A stretch of DNA of 64,000 bases from positions 186,001 to 250,000 of the forward strand of contig NZ_CP009520.1 in NCBI RefSeq assembly GCF_000969905.1, read 5' to 3'. Positions 35,023 through 43,632 of this stretch are shown here, piece by piece. Every line of letters starts with the position of its first letter. Positions within the stretch are counted from its first letter, which is position 1. Both the position numbers and the translations under genes were made by a program. Below the pieces are notes generated by a model. The model searched no databases and was not told the origin of the DNA. It saw only the letters and a list, made by a program, of their open reading frames with translations. Origin of the DNA: Methanosarcina vacuolata Z-761. GTDB lineage: Archaea; Halobacteriota; Methanosarcinia; Methanosarcinales; Methanosarcinaceae.

Positions 35023-37029
35023 TCAAGCTGTAATCGTAGTTTTTGGGATTCCTATTCCTACGAAAACAAGTTTTGTTTCCAGGGGCACATCAGTCCAGCC
35101 GCTCGGAGCTAGATGCTTCCGGCTTACGTCTATTTTTATGTTCTCCTTTTGAAGTCCTGCACTCACCATGTAGTCCATAACAAGCTGTCTTCCAAGCTTT
35201 TCTGCGAATTCAACGGCTTCACTATAGCTTTCAAATTTCTTTCTTTCAGATGGGGAAAAGACAATGAACTCGTTTTTAGTCTGATACGGCAAGGTATCTT
35301 CTGCAGTACACTTCTCATGAGCTTCGTTATCTATATTCTTAGCCTCTCCTTCAAAAGACTTGATAACTTTTGTTTTTATAAGAATCTCTACCCTTTTAAT
35401 TCCTTTCCCGACAAGAGCTCCGACAGCATTTCCAACCTCAGCGTGCTCTGGAACTATAAAGTCAGCATTAATCAGGTTTTTGAGATCCTCAACATATGCC
35501 TTTACAGGTCCTCCTAGAAGCACCACAGGAATTTCAACTCTGAAACGGGTAAAGTTTCTTCCGAGAAGAACCCTGTCGATCTCGTTTCTAGGCATTCCTT
35601 CTATAAGATAAGCAATAAGATCTTCGGCAATATTTCGCGCAACCCTGCGTTTTGCTTCCGCGCTGAAATTTTCTGGGCTCTGCTTAACTATCCTTCCAAG
35701 CATGGAAGCTCCGATTGTTGCAGCCTCTACATCCCATTCAGTATATTCTCCGAGCACATGAAGGGCATCGGTAGGCGTAAAACCTATTGCCTGGATTAAC
35801 CTTTTCTGGACTAATGAGTCCAGAATGGACGGTGATGGACGTTTTTTCAGGGCTATGAGCAGGTCACCGAAGGAAACAGGCTCTTTTCCGATGTGCCTGT
35901 ATATTTCCCTCTCTCCTGCCTTCAATTCGATAGGCTTGAAGCCGGTCCTGACATAAAATTTTGTTACCTGAATACTCTCGCAGAGATACCCTTTTGCAAC
36001 TCTGTTCGATTTCAGTTTTTCCCTGAAACCGGGATATATAACCGAAGCCCGGCAGAGTGGAATTACCCGACGAGGGCCGATATAAGTTCTGTCGCCTTTT
36101 ACCCAGATATGGCTGTCTCCTCCTGTTGCAGAGGTTTCCATACGAATTGCTTTTACGCGGGTTTGCCAGCCTCCGACAACGGCACCCATATTGCTGAGTT
36201 GGGGAAGCCCGTTCTCCATCATGGCTACATCCGTGCTCGTGCCGCCAACGTCGATCATAGCACAGGTCTCGAGCTTGCTCAGATGAGATGCCCCAACAAG
36301 GCTTGCGGCAGGCCCTGAAAATATTGTCTCAATGGGCTTTTCCAGGGCTTCTTCTATTCCCACCACTGATCCGTCACATTTCAGCATCAGCAGGTTAGCA
36401 TTTATACCCCGGATTTCGAACTCCTTAACTATTGCCTGGATAAACTTGTGAGTGATAGGAATTAACTGGGCGTTAAGAAACGCAGTTATAGCCCTTTCAT
36501 AGGCTCCAAGGTCCTGTGAAAGTTCGTGCCCGCAAACCACAGGGTGCCCTGTAAGTCCCTTTACTGCTTTTTTGACCGCAAGCTCATGTTCCGGATTGCG
36601 GTTACTGAAATATGAAGAAACTGCAAAAGCCGAAACCTTATCTTTTACCTTGAGGGCAAATTCTTCTACTGAGTCAAGGTCAAGAGCCTTCAGTTCTTCT
36701 CCGTCACTGTTATGCCCACCAGAGACCGCCACCCAGTAGTCCGTAGGAAGTTTCTCAGGAATCACATAATCCCCTACCATGATTAGCCCTACCGGAAACC
36801 CAGTGCTTTCCAATATGGTATTCGTAGACAGGGTTGTAGATACAGATACCAGTTTAATGTCTTTAAGATGCTCCGGGTTCAGCGTATCAATAGCGTTTTT
36901 CATTCCAGGTAGGGGATCGGGGTATGTAGTTAGCGCTTTACTGGATTCTATCACAGATCCATCTGAATCTCTAATGATAGCGACATCAGTATAAGTGCCT
37001 CCTGCATCGATTCCAAGACTGAAGTGCAT
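35023..37029 (-). CDS. hydantoinase/oxoprolinase-family ASKHA protein, paralogue
   Basis: At 668 residues this is a close paralogue of the gene at 32941: SLGIDAGGTYTDVAIIRDSD, SVSTTLSTNTILE, IFSGPAASLVGA, CAMIDVGGTSTDVAM, SATGGDSHIW and TPTDALHVLGEYTEWD align position by position. It differs by a ~25-residue acidic insertion near residue 590 (KNIDNEAHEKCTAEDT). The gene ends 153 bases before its paralogue on the same strand. Keeping two full-length copies with all ATPase motifs intact suggests they either act on different targets or form a hetero-oligomer. Six 16-bp repeats lie just upstream (37085-37186). Confidence 0.8.
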   Translation of the reverse strand: MHFSLGIDAGGTYTDVAIIRDSDGSVIESSKALTTYPDPLPGMKNAIDTLNPEHLKDIKLVSVSTTLSTNTILESTGFPVGLIMVGDYVIPEKLPTDYWVAVSGGHNSDGEELKALDLDSVEEFALKVKDKVSAFAVSSYFSNRNPEHELAVKKAVKGLTGHPVVCGHELSQDLGAYERAITAFLNAQLIPITHKFIQAIVKEFEIRGINANLLMLKCDGSVVGIEEALEKPIETIFSGPAASLVGASHLSKLETCAMIDVGGTSTDVAMMENGLPQLSNMGAVVGGWQTRVKAIRMETSATGGDSHIWVKGDRTYIGPRRVIPLCRASVIYPGFREKLKSNRVAKGYLCESIQVTKFYVRTGFKPIELKAGEREIYRHIGKEPVSFGDLLIALKKRPSPSILDSLVQKRLIQAIGFTPTDALHVLGEYTEWDVEAATIGASMLGRIVKQSPENFSAEAKRRVARNIAEDLIAYLIEGMPRNEIDRVLLGRNFTRFRVEIPVVLLGGPVKAYVEDLKNLINADFIVPEHAEVGNAVGALVGKGIKRVEILIKTKVIKSFEGEAKNIDNEAHEKCTAEDTLPYQTKNEFIVFSPSERKKFESYSEAVEFAEKLGRQLVMDYMVSAGLQKENIKIDVSRKHLAPSGWTDVPLETKLVFVGIGIPKTTITA

Positions 37030-37084
37030 TTTTAACCTCTTTTGAAAGTTATATATAACTTCCAGGATTTTCAGACAATTTTTT

Positions 37085-37186
37085 AATTTAGACCACTTTA
37101 AATTCAGACCACTTTTAATTCAGACCACTTTTAGTTCAGGCCATTTTTAGTTCAGGCCATTTTTAATTCAGACCACTTTTAAATTC
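37085..37186. repeat. 16-bp tandem repeat, about six copies
   Basis: The unit CAGACCACTTTTAATT alternates with CAGGCCATTTTTAGTT. It is directly upstream of the second ASKHA gene, in the gap 37030-37483, where I see no gene. Confidence 0.9.
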
Positions 37187-37483
37187 GGGTAATTAAGCTT
37201 TCTTTAGCAAGCGATAAGATTCAGAGCTCTCTAAATTAGGTGTCAATTTATACCCATATACGTAAAACCTGGATATCTGTTAAATCTTGTAGTAGCTAAA
37301 TAGATACCCACTAGAATTAAAGCGATGGGTTTGCTGTTTTCCTAACTTTCGGTTTTCATATTGGTTTTTTCACACCATTATTACCATATTATTTTATTTT
37401 TTCTATGTTTTATTTGGCATGAAAGTGCTCTTAAACACTTTCATTTTTTGGACATGTTTTTGAAGAATATCATGTATGTTTTG

Positions 37484-38503
37484 TTAAAATAAACTTGCCT
37501 TTTCCCCTTTCTTCTCATTAGAGGGTCTACTTTTGCTTTTGAAATTCTGGTTCTTTCCTGGTACGGGCTCGATCTTTATCAGTATGTATGTGTCTTCTGT
37601 AAAAGCTGCTTTCAGCCTCTCTTCTACGAGATTTGCTATCTCTGCAGCTTCCAGGACACTCAGGGAGTTATTCACATTAACAATGGCGTTGATTGCTATA
37701 CCCTTTCCTATCCTGCGAGTTTTAAGTTCTCCTGAACCCGTGACGTTTTCGGTTTTGTTTATAATCTCTCTGATTCTGAGGTTATTCTCCTCATCAAGGG
37801 AAGCTTCTATCAGCTCATTTGCAATCCTGTAGAGAAGTCTTCCTGAAGTTCCAAGGAGATAGAGGCTTAAAAGAAGAGCAGCGAAAGAATCAGCTATATC
37901 AAAGCTTTTTCCAGGCAGAAATGTGCATCCTATCCCTGAAATAACAATGCAGGATATTAATACGTCTTTTATTGGAATTATTAACAAGCGTTTTACTGGA
38001 ATAATTGATAAGTCTTTTACAGGGATATGGGCTTTTGAAAAATCCTCTTTAGCCTGCAATTCAGGATTTTCTGTTAGAACAGCCATAATATTTCTGAATA
38101 TAAAGGCTGAGATTGCTGCATAAAGTGCAATAATTTCAGGAGTTTCGGGCTCTTTGCCCTGCAAAAACATGAGCATTTCCCCAGAACTCAGGGAAATCAT
38201 ATGAAAACTTGCAAAAAGAAGAATAAAAGCTTCTGCTCCCATGCAGAGGGTTGTGATTTTTCCATGTCCGTAGTTATGGCTTTCATCTCCAGGTTTACTT
38301 CCAATAGAAAAATCCAGGAGTTTTATACATTCATTGGCGAATTCGGAGAAGGAGCGAACTGCATCGGCAAGAAGCAAAGTACTATTTCCCAAAATCCCGG
38401 CTAGCAGCTTGAAAAGTGTCAGTATCAAACTCAAAGCAAGCCCTGTATAGGATCTATTGCGGATTTTGTTATGGGTTTTGTCAAGCTTTTTATCCGCTTG
38501 CAT
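37484..38503 (-). CDS. cation diffusion facilitator (CDF) family metal transporter
   Basis: Membrane protein with the CDF layout: about six helices, the helix-2 region LLLADAVRSFSEFANECIKL, the loop SHNYGHGKITTL (the conserved HPYGHGR-type signature), SFDIADSFAALLLSLYLLG in helix 5, and a ~90-residue cytoplasmic C-terminal domain. CDF proteins export Zn, Mn, Co or Ni in exchange for protons. The helix-2 signature is unusual (D-x-x-R where DSxH is common), so metal choice is unclear. I start at the ATG at 38503 (340 residues) because GGTGA lies seven bases upstream. A frame 60 codons longer runs through a dispersed palindromic repeat and is probably not translated. The gene sits beside zinc-dependent methanol enzymes. 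Confidence 0.8.
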   Translation of the reverse strand: MQADKKLDKTHNKIRNRSYTGLALSLILTLFKLLAGILGNSTLLLADAVRSFSEFANECIKLLDFSIGSKPGDESHNYGHGKITTLCMGAEAFILLFASFHMISLSSGEMLMFLQGKEPETPEIIALYAAISAFIFRNIMAVLTENPELQAKEDFSKAHIPVKDLSIIPVKRLLIIPIKDVLISCIVISGIGCTFLPGKSFDIADSFAALLLSLYLLGTSGRLLYRIANELIEASLDEENNLRIREIINKTENVTGSGELKTRRIGKGIAINAIVNVNNSLSVLEAAEIANLVEERLKAAFTEDTYILIKIEPVPGKNQNFKSKSRPSNEKKGEKASLF

Positions 38504-38551
38504 TCGAAGTTCACCGTTAATTAGTTTTTCCAATCTTCTTTCTAGCTCAAA

Positions 38552-38635
38552 CGTTGCCTCGTTTTCGATCAAACATTTTTTGAAAAGGTTTTCAATCAAA
38601 CGTTTTTTGAAAAGGTTTGTGCCACAACTGTTGCA
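38552..38635. repeat. dispersed palindromic repeat (TTTTTTGAAAAGG type), copy 2
   Basis: CGTTTTCGATCAAAC followed by two TTTTTTGAAAAGG units. It is the reverse orientation of the repeat at 26443-26545. A related hairpin AAGCCTTTT-TTT-AAAAGGCTT lies at 38705-38725. Confidence 0.8.
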
Positions 38636-38850
38636 CCGTTTAATCACGCTGATAGGGTTCGGAGATAAGATACTCAACTTCAATTATTGCTGAGGTTTTT
38701 GCCCAAGCCTTTTTTTAAAAGGCTTACGGTAAAAACAAAAACGAAAACGATTTTTTAAATTGAATAAGCCCTCGAGTGCCTGTGTTTTTATAACGCGGTC
38801 ACAATACAGAGTTTAGCCACTCATTCAATACTATTGGGAGGATTGGTAAA

Positions 38851-38869
38851 CACAGGTTTAATACCTGTG
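38851..38869. terminator. hairpin downstream of the mtaCB-yaaH operon
   Basis: CACAGGT and ACCTGTG form a perfect 7-bp stem with a 5-base loop, about 140 bases after the yaaH-type gene ends. It may close the methanol operon; it lacks a long T run on the minus strand. The remainder of the 38504-39006 gap is repeats and AT-rich DNA. Confidence 0.4.
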
Positions 38870-39006
38870 CTTACCTGAAGAGTCGTTTTTAGCTGTTTTT
38901 CTGTTTTTTCCTGCAATTTTAGAATTTTATATGTTTATTGAGGTTGGTGCAGGTCTTTTACCAGGTACTCGAGAGTTTTACTCAATGAATGCTGATTATT
39001 TTACTA

Positions 39007-39591
39007 TTAGAGTGGGATTACGGTTTTTCCGTGGACCTCGTTCATTACCATGCCAAGAGCTGTATAAAGAGCTCCAAGACCCATAACAAGTCCTACATAG
39101 CCAGCTACTATAAGCAACCCTGTACTGCCGGTTGCGTTTACAACAGCAAGCAACATAAATAGCAAAAATAATGTAACAAAGACAAACTGAAGTGCACGGA
39201 CTCCTATTCTCATAGTAGCGACCAGCATAACAAAGGTATATACACCCCAGATAAAGAGATACGCGGCCATAGCAGTTCCGGACGAAGCCTCAGCCCAGCC
39301 GATTGCAGGCATAACAAGCAATCCGGCCAGTGAGAACCAGAACAGGCCGAAAGCAGAGAATGCAGTCCCTGCAAAAATATCTCCTTTTTTCCAGGACATA
39401 ATTCCTGCAAAAACCTGGGCAAATCCACCCAGAAATATTGCCATGGAGACAATCATCGATTCCACAGGATATATCCCTATGTAGCTTAGACTTAACAGAA
39501 CTGCGGCAAGGCCAAGGCCGGTAAAGCCCAGAGGGGCAGCATTTGCAGTCTTGTCAACTATTACAGTAGCAGTTCCTACGTTTTCGCTCAT
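39007..39591 (-). CDS. GPR1/FUN34/YaaH (AceTr) family membrane protein
   Basis: A 194-residue protein with six transmembrane helices and the family's N-terminal NPxG-like signature in the form NAAPLGFTGLGLAAVLLSL. IFLGGFAQVFAGIMSWKKGD, FGLFWFSLAGL and GALYTALGMVMNEV also match. Family members transport acetate/succinate or related small anions. The ATG at 39591 is used, with AGGTGA upstream; a 6-residue longer frame lacks a site. It starts 52 bases after mtaB, so it is very likely the third gene of the methanol operon. Why a methanol operon should carry it is unclear: it might admit acetate or methanol, or sense flux. Confidence 0.88.
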   Translation of the reverse strand: MSENVGTATVIVDKTANAAPLGFTGLGLAAVLLSLSYIGIYPVESMIVSMAIFLGGFAQVFAGIMSWKKGDIFAGTAFSAFGLFWFSLAGLLVMPAIGWAEASSGTAMAAYLFIWGVYTFVMLVATMRIGVRALQFVFVTLFLLFMLLAVVNATGSTGLLIVAGYVGLVMGLGALYTALGMVMNEVHGKTVIPL

Positions 39592-39643
39592 AGTTTCACC
39601 TGAAGCCATAATTTTAAAAAAGTTAAAAAAAGAAGTTTAGGGC

Positions 39644-41029
39644 TTAGAGCCCGTAGTTTTCTGGTTTGAAAACTGCAACTTCTTGCTTGAACTTGGTCAG
39701 GTTGTCGCTCATGAACTTGTCAGCATCGTCAGTGAGGGCTTCGAGGTCGGCCTTAACCTTTGCAAGAGCATTGGTTTCGAATCTTGTAAGTCTGAGCTTG
39801 CCGGAGTTGACACCTTCTTCGACGATGTTGCAACATTCGATTGCTGCGTTCTTTGCACGGAGGTAGTTGTTCTCTCCGTCCTTTGCGATTGCCTGTCCTA
39901 CCTTGTAAGCGTTGTCGTAGGCAATCACATAGCCCTGTGGGTCTCTGTATTTGTCAGAGAGCACGAGGATGTCCCTGAGGTCCTTTGCTTTGCCAGTCTT
40001 AAGGGCAACGTTCATCATGGAACAGTCGTATGCAAGGGTCTCGGACCAGCACTGAACAGTTGTACCGCCGAATTCACCGTGGTACTCAACGGACTCGTTG
40101 GACCAGAGGTCACAGCACTGCATGACAATGTTACCCATCAGGTCAGAGTGGGCACAGGTTGAGGTCTTACCTTCCTGAGCTATCGGGACACCTGCAATGG
40201 ATTTTACAATGCTGTTTTCATAACCACAGTCCTTTCCAGGGCCTACTGCACCGGCTTCATATGCACAGAGGGATCTTGCTGCAGAGATTGCCCTTGCAAC
40301 AATTGCAGTTGTGTGGGCAAGGTTCTTGTCAAGCAGACCGCCTGCAATGAACATTGCAGTGTTTGCCTGGGCACAGTCTGTGTCACCTGAGGCTACAGTT
40401 CCTGTCTTCTTTGCAACGTCTGCAATGTCGGACCAGACCATTTCCATGTCCATGCTGCCAAGTACACCAATTCCGAAGAGGATACCTGCAGTGTCGTTTC
40501 TCAGAATAGAATAGTCGAAGACTTCCTTACCACCCATTGACTCAACTGCGAGCAGGTCTGCACCATTGTTGGCAGCTTCTTCAAAGGCTTCCATAAAGGT
40601 GCTGTACTTGTCTCCTCTGAGCTGGAGGTAGTCACGGTCTTCACGAATGTCACCAATTGTGTGGCGAAGTGCACACTTTATGCCGTATTCGTCATGGTAT
40701 TCTTCCATGATGGTCTTCTGGGCATGTGCAACAGCTCCTCCCCAGGAGGGATTGTTGGACATCTGCTGAACGTGTTCAGTTTCAAGTACAACAGAGGGAG
40801 CTCCTATCTGGACCATCCTTGCCATAATGTCAGTGGTGATCCTTTCATACTCTTTTATGAGTTTTTCTTTGGATGCGCCGGCTCCAGGCCTTGGGGCATA
40901 GTTTACTTCGGGAGTCGTGTAACCGGCACCAATTTCAAGGCCAAGCCCTGCTTTTACAGGGAATTTTGATTGCCCGAAAATCAGTTCATCTGCGTTAGCG
41001 TAAGCCATTGAAGTGTATTTTTTTACCAT
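39644..41029 (-). CDS. mtaB: methanol:corrinoid methyltransferase
   Basis: MtaB cleaves the C-O bond of methanol and methylates the Co(I) corrinoid on MtaC. The 461-residue length and the whole sequence match the family. The zinc ligands known from M. barkeri (Glu164, Cys220, Cys269) correspond here to E163 (AVESMG), C219 (GDTDCAQANT) and C268 (PGKDCGYEN), offset by one. The gene starts 13 bases after mtaC on the same strand, the normal mtaCB order, and is followed by a YaaH-type gene. Compact codon use with few rare codons fits a highly expressed catabolic gene. It acts in the cytoplasm in the first step of methylotrophic methanogenesis. Confidence 0.97.
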   Translation of the reverse strand: MVKKYTSMAYANADELIFGQSKFPVKAGLGLEIGAGYTTPEVNYAPRPGAGASKEKLIKEYERITTDIMARMVQIGAPSVVLETEHVQQMSNNPSWGGAVAHAQKTIMEEYHDEYGIKCALRHTIGDIREDRDYLQLRGDKYSTFMEAFEEAANNGADLLAVESMGGKEVFDYSILRNDTAGILFGIGVLGSMDMEMVWSDIADVAKKTGTVASGDTDCAQANTAMFIAGGLLDKNLAHTTAIVARAISAARSLCAYEAGAVGPGKDCGYENSIVKSIAGVPIAQEGKTSTCAHSDLMGNIVMQCCDLWSNESVEYHGEFGGTTVQCWSETLAYDCSMMNVALKTGKAKDLRDILVLSDKYRDPQGYVIAYDNAYKVGQAIAKDGENNYLRAKNAAIECCNIVEEGVNSGKLRLTRFETNALAKVKADLEALTDDADKFMSDNLTKFKQEVAVFKPENYGL

Positions 41030-41042
41030 TTTTGCTCCCTCC

Positions 41043-41819
41043 TCAGTGTTTGTGGAATTCCTCTCTTAATGCTGTGATATCTGTAGTACCTGCAACGATT
41101 GCGTCAGCAATCTTGGGGGCATCAGCAGCTTCTTCACCATAAACTCCAAGTTCATACTGAGACACGAAGTCCTGGTTCACAGCACCGCCACCACATGCGA
41201 ATGGGATCTTTATTCCCTTTTCAAGGAGTTTGTCATTAACTTCCTTGAATGCATACATGGTGGTTGTCATAAGAGCAGTACCTGTGAGCATTATTGGCTT
41301 CTCTTTTTCGACTGCAGCGATTACTTCGTCTACAGGAACATCTCTTCCAAGGTCAATTACCTCGTAGCCATTTGCTCTCAGAAGGGCAGCAACAATGTTC
41401 TTTCCGATGTCATGGACGTCTCCTTCTGCAACATGGCAGACAACCTTGCCCTTTGGCTCGGGAACTTCGGTGGTCTGGCTCTTACAGAAGTCGATACCTG
41501 CCAGCATGGCATCAGCGGACATCATAACGTTCGGGAGGAAAATGATACCATCGTCGTAGAGCTGGGTTACAACTCCCATTCCTACCATCAGGGCATCATC
41601 GATAAGGGCGATTGGCTTCTTGCCTGCATCGATAGCAGCCTGGAGTGCGTCAACTACGTCATCCTCTTCTCCCTCATAGATTGCTTTTGCAACAGGATAG
41701 ATGAGTTCGTCTTTTGGATAAAGCTCTTCTGCAGCTTCATCAGGGGTCATTTCCTTTTCGAGGGCGACGTTGTAGCGTACTAATATGCCGTCGATATCTT
41801 CCAGTTTCAAATCCAACAT
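41043..41819 (-). CDS. mtaC: methanol-specific corrinoid protein
   Basis: MtaC (258 residues) carries the corrinoid that shuttles methyl groups from MtaB to MtaA. It has an N-terminal helical cap domain and a Rossmann-like corrinoid domain with the DxHxxG motif AEGDVHDIGKNI; H136 is the lower axial cobalt ligand, same number as in M. barkeri. MLTGTALMTTTMY and PFACGGGAVN complete the binding fold. A strong GGAGGT lies seven bases before the ATG. It leads the mtaC-mtaB-yaaH operon; the 1.26-kb gap upstream suggests a long leader, as described for mtaCB transcripts. Confidence 0.97.
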   Translation of the reverse strand: MLDLKLEDIDGILVRYNVALEKEMTPDEAAEELYPKDELIYPVAKAIYEGEEDDVVDALQAAIDAGKKPIALIDDALMVGMGVVTQLYDDGIIFLPNVMMSADAMLAGIDFCKSQTTEVPEPKGKVVCHVAEGDVHDIGKNIVAALLRANGYEVIDLGRDVPVDEVIAAVEKEKPIMLTGTALMTTTMYAFKEVNDKLLEKGIKIPFACGGGAVNQDFVSQYELGVYGEEAADAPKIADAIVAGTTDITALREEFHKH

Positions 41820-43077
41820 ATTTTAACCTCCATTTAGCAAAAGAGTCTCGGATTGCTCAGATCGTTGACTCTGCAAGTCACATCTCCCTGAAATGTTTAA
41901 GCGTTTTTTACCAAACGCTTCTTGAATATAATGGCAGGGAATTCGAAAACCTCCAGATCGAATTCCTTCCATTGAGAGGGATTGGATAACTTTGAGTGGT
42001 GTACTGTTCATTCAGAAGCTGGAGTTCAGTCCTTTCTCTTGTTTTTCAAGCTTTCTGAAAATAACTTTTGAGTTACTTCCCGTTTTTTATCCCGTTTTTA
42101 AGCTTTTTTCAGAAAGCTTTTAAGCTGCCAGGTTCAGATATCTTTTATTTTCTATTTCCTGGCCCTTATGGATTTTTTTCCAGTTAATTCTGATAAGTGT
42201 ACTCCCTAGTATTCCGGGATGCACTTGCAGATCACAGTTAGATTTTATTGCATATACCTTCACCTATGTTAATTTTTGAATCGCTATAATTTTATAATTC
42301 TCATCTCAATTTTCTCTGCAAATGATTTTGTAAAAAAGAAGTATTTTTTTGCTCTCTTTGATCTAAACAACGAGATCAAAATTTATGGGTCGATTATTTT
42401 CAATTTCAAAGCGATTTTATTGCAGAGGGTGAAGATACGGAAGTTTTTATTTTGAGCGAGGAGGTTATCAAGTAGATTTGTTTTTTATTGTAGATTTGAA
42501 ACAGGCAAAATATGGTGATCAAAGTATATTTTTGAAAGTACACAAGTGAAATGAATCTCCTGTTTAGTTCTCCTCAGTAATTACCTGATCTCTTACTTTC
42601 GATGGGAACTTGCGCAAGAGTTTCCATAACTCCGATCTTTTAATTCTCTGGAGTTTATTCATATTTGTTTTTTGCCGTTTTTCAACTCTTTTTTAAACAG
42701 AGGCAAACTATTTTCCGGGAAGGTTATTCTATCTCTGTCTTTAATTTTTTAATAAGCAGGCGTCTTTATGACTGTTTTAAATTCTGCTGTTTATCCGGGG
42801 CCAGTTTTCTCTAGATGGCTGAAAGAGTACCTTACCTCTCTATCCAAGAGGTTATCTTCCGGACAGGGGCGATGACCATTTTATAATATATAAACTTTTT
42901 GTGTGTCAGGTCAAGGCTGTCCTGAACCGGAAACATTTTTCCTTCTTCTTTACTTTCCTCCATGCCGCAACGTCCTAAATCGGAAATTTTCACGCCGGAA
43001 ACATTCTTCCTCCTGGAATTCCCTTCTCCCTGCCAGGTTGAATTATGGATTATTCCTGCTCTAAGTTCTAAGAAGAT
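41820..43077 (-). promoter_or_regulatory. long upstream region of mtaCB (promoter and probable leader)
   Basis: The 1.26 kb between mtaC and the TBP gene holds no gene. One good archaeal promoter core on the minus strand is TTTATATA (42887-42894), preceded by a purine-rich AAAAAG; others, such as TTATAAAATTATA near 42290, are weaker. Known mtaCB operons have long 5' untranslated leaders and are controlled by Msr proteins. Pyrimidine-rich inverted pieces occur at 42050-42120 (AAGCTTTCTGAAAA and TTTTTTCAGAAAGCTTTT), which could pair as a strong hairpin in the leader. Confidence 0.45.
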
Positions 43078-43632
43078 TCAATAAATAAGCCCTAAGTTAT
43101 CAAACTCTGTCTTTATGACCTGCAGGCCCTTCTCGCAATCCTCCGGAGATTTGCCTCCTGTGATCACCAGTTTGCCAGAGCTGAATATGAGCACTACTAC
43201 CTTGGGAGACTCAAGCCTGTAAACAAGTCCTGGAAATACCTCTGGCTCATATTCTACGTTCTCCATACCAAAGGCTATGACAATTGTATTCAGGTTCAGG
43301 TTCGTTTCCAAATCAGCAGTCGCTACAATGTTTTGAATATAAACCTCAGGTTCTGAATTTATTTTCTCGCAGCCAATGGACTTGAGTATTTTAGCCAGAT
43401 TGATTATGGCCATTTTAGCGTTCTCGACCGTCTTAGCCCCGGTACATACCACTTTTCCGGAGGTGAAAATCAGAAAAGCAGCCTTTGGGTTCTCAGTTCT
43501 GTAGACCAGGCCAGGGAACTTAGCTTTGTTATATTCTGCTCCCTCCAGTCCGGCCTCTATCTTCAGCAGGTCGAAATCTTCCGCCAGAGTGGTGGATGCC
43601 ACCACATTCTCTATAGTTATTGCGTATTCCAT
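43078..43632 (-). CDS. tbp: TATA-box binding protein, divergent paralogue
   Basis: A 184-residue TBP with its two-fold repeat: [49 protein letters not shown], then [58 protein letters not shown]. Both DNA-contact stirrups keep the Phe/Val pattern. Compared with the housekeeping Methanosarcina TBP as I remember it, the first repeat is noticeably divergent ([28 protein letters not shown] region). Methanosarcina has several TBPs, of which one is essential. This copy lies upstream of mtaCB in the methanol region and could favour a subset of promoters. It ends near the start of the mtaC leader. Confidence 0.93.
   Translation of the reverse strand: MEYAITIENVVASTTLAEDFDLLKIEAGLEGAEYNKAKFPGLVYRTENPKAAFLIFTSGKVVCTGAKTVENAKMAIINLAKILKSIGCEKINSEPEVYIQNIVATADLETNLNLNTIVIAFGMENVEYEPEVFPGLVYRLESPKVVVLIFSSGKLVITGGKSPEDCEKGLQVIKTEFDNLGLIY

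Noticed and set aside
32941-37029. Calling the two ASKHA proteins genuine hydantoinases
   Set aside because: No HyuB subunit and no supporting pathway genes are present; only the family-level name is justified.
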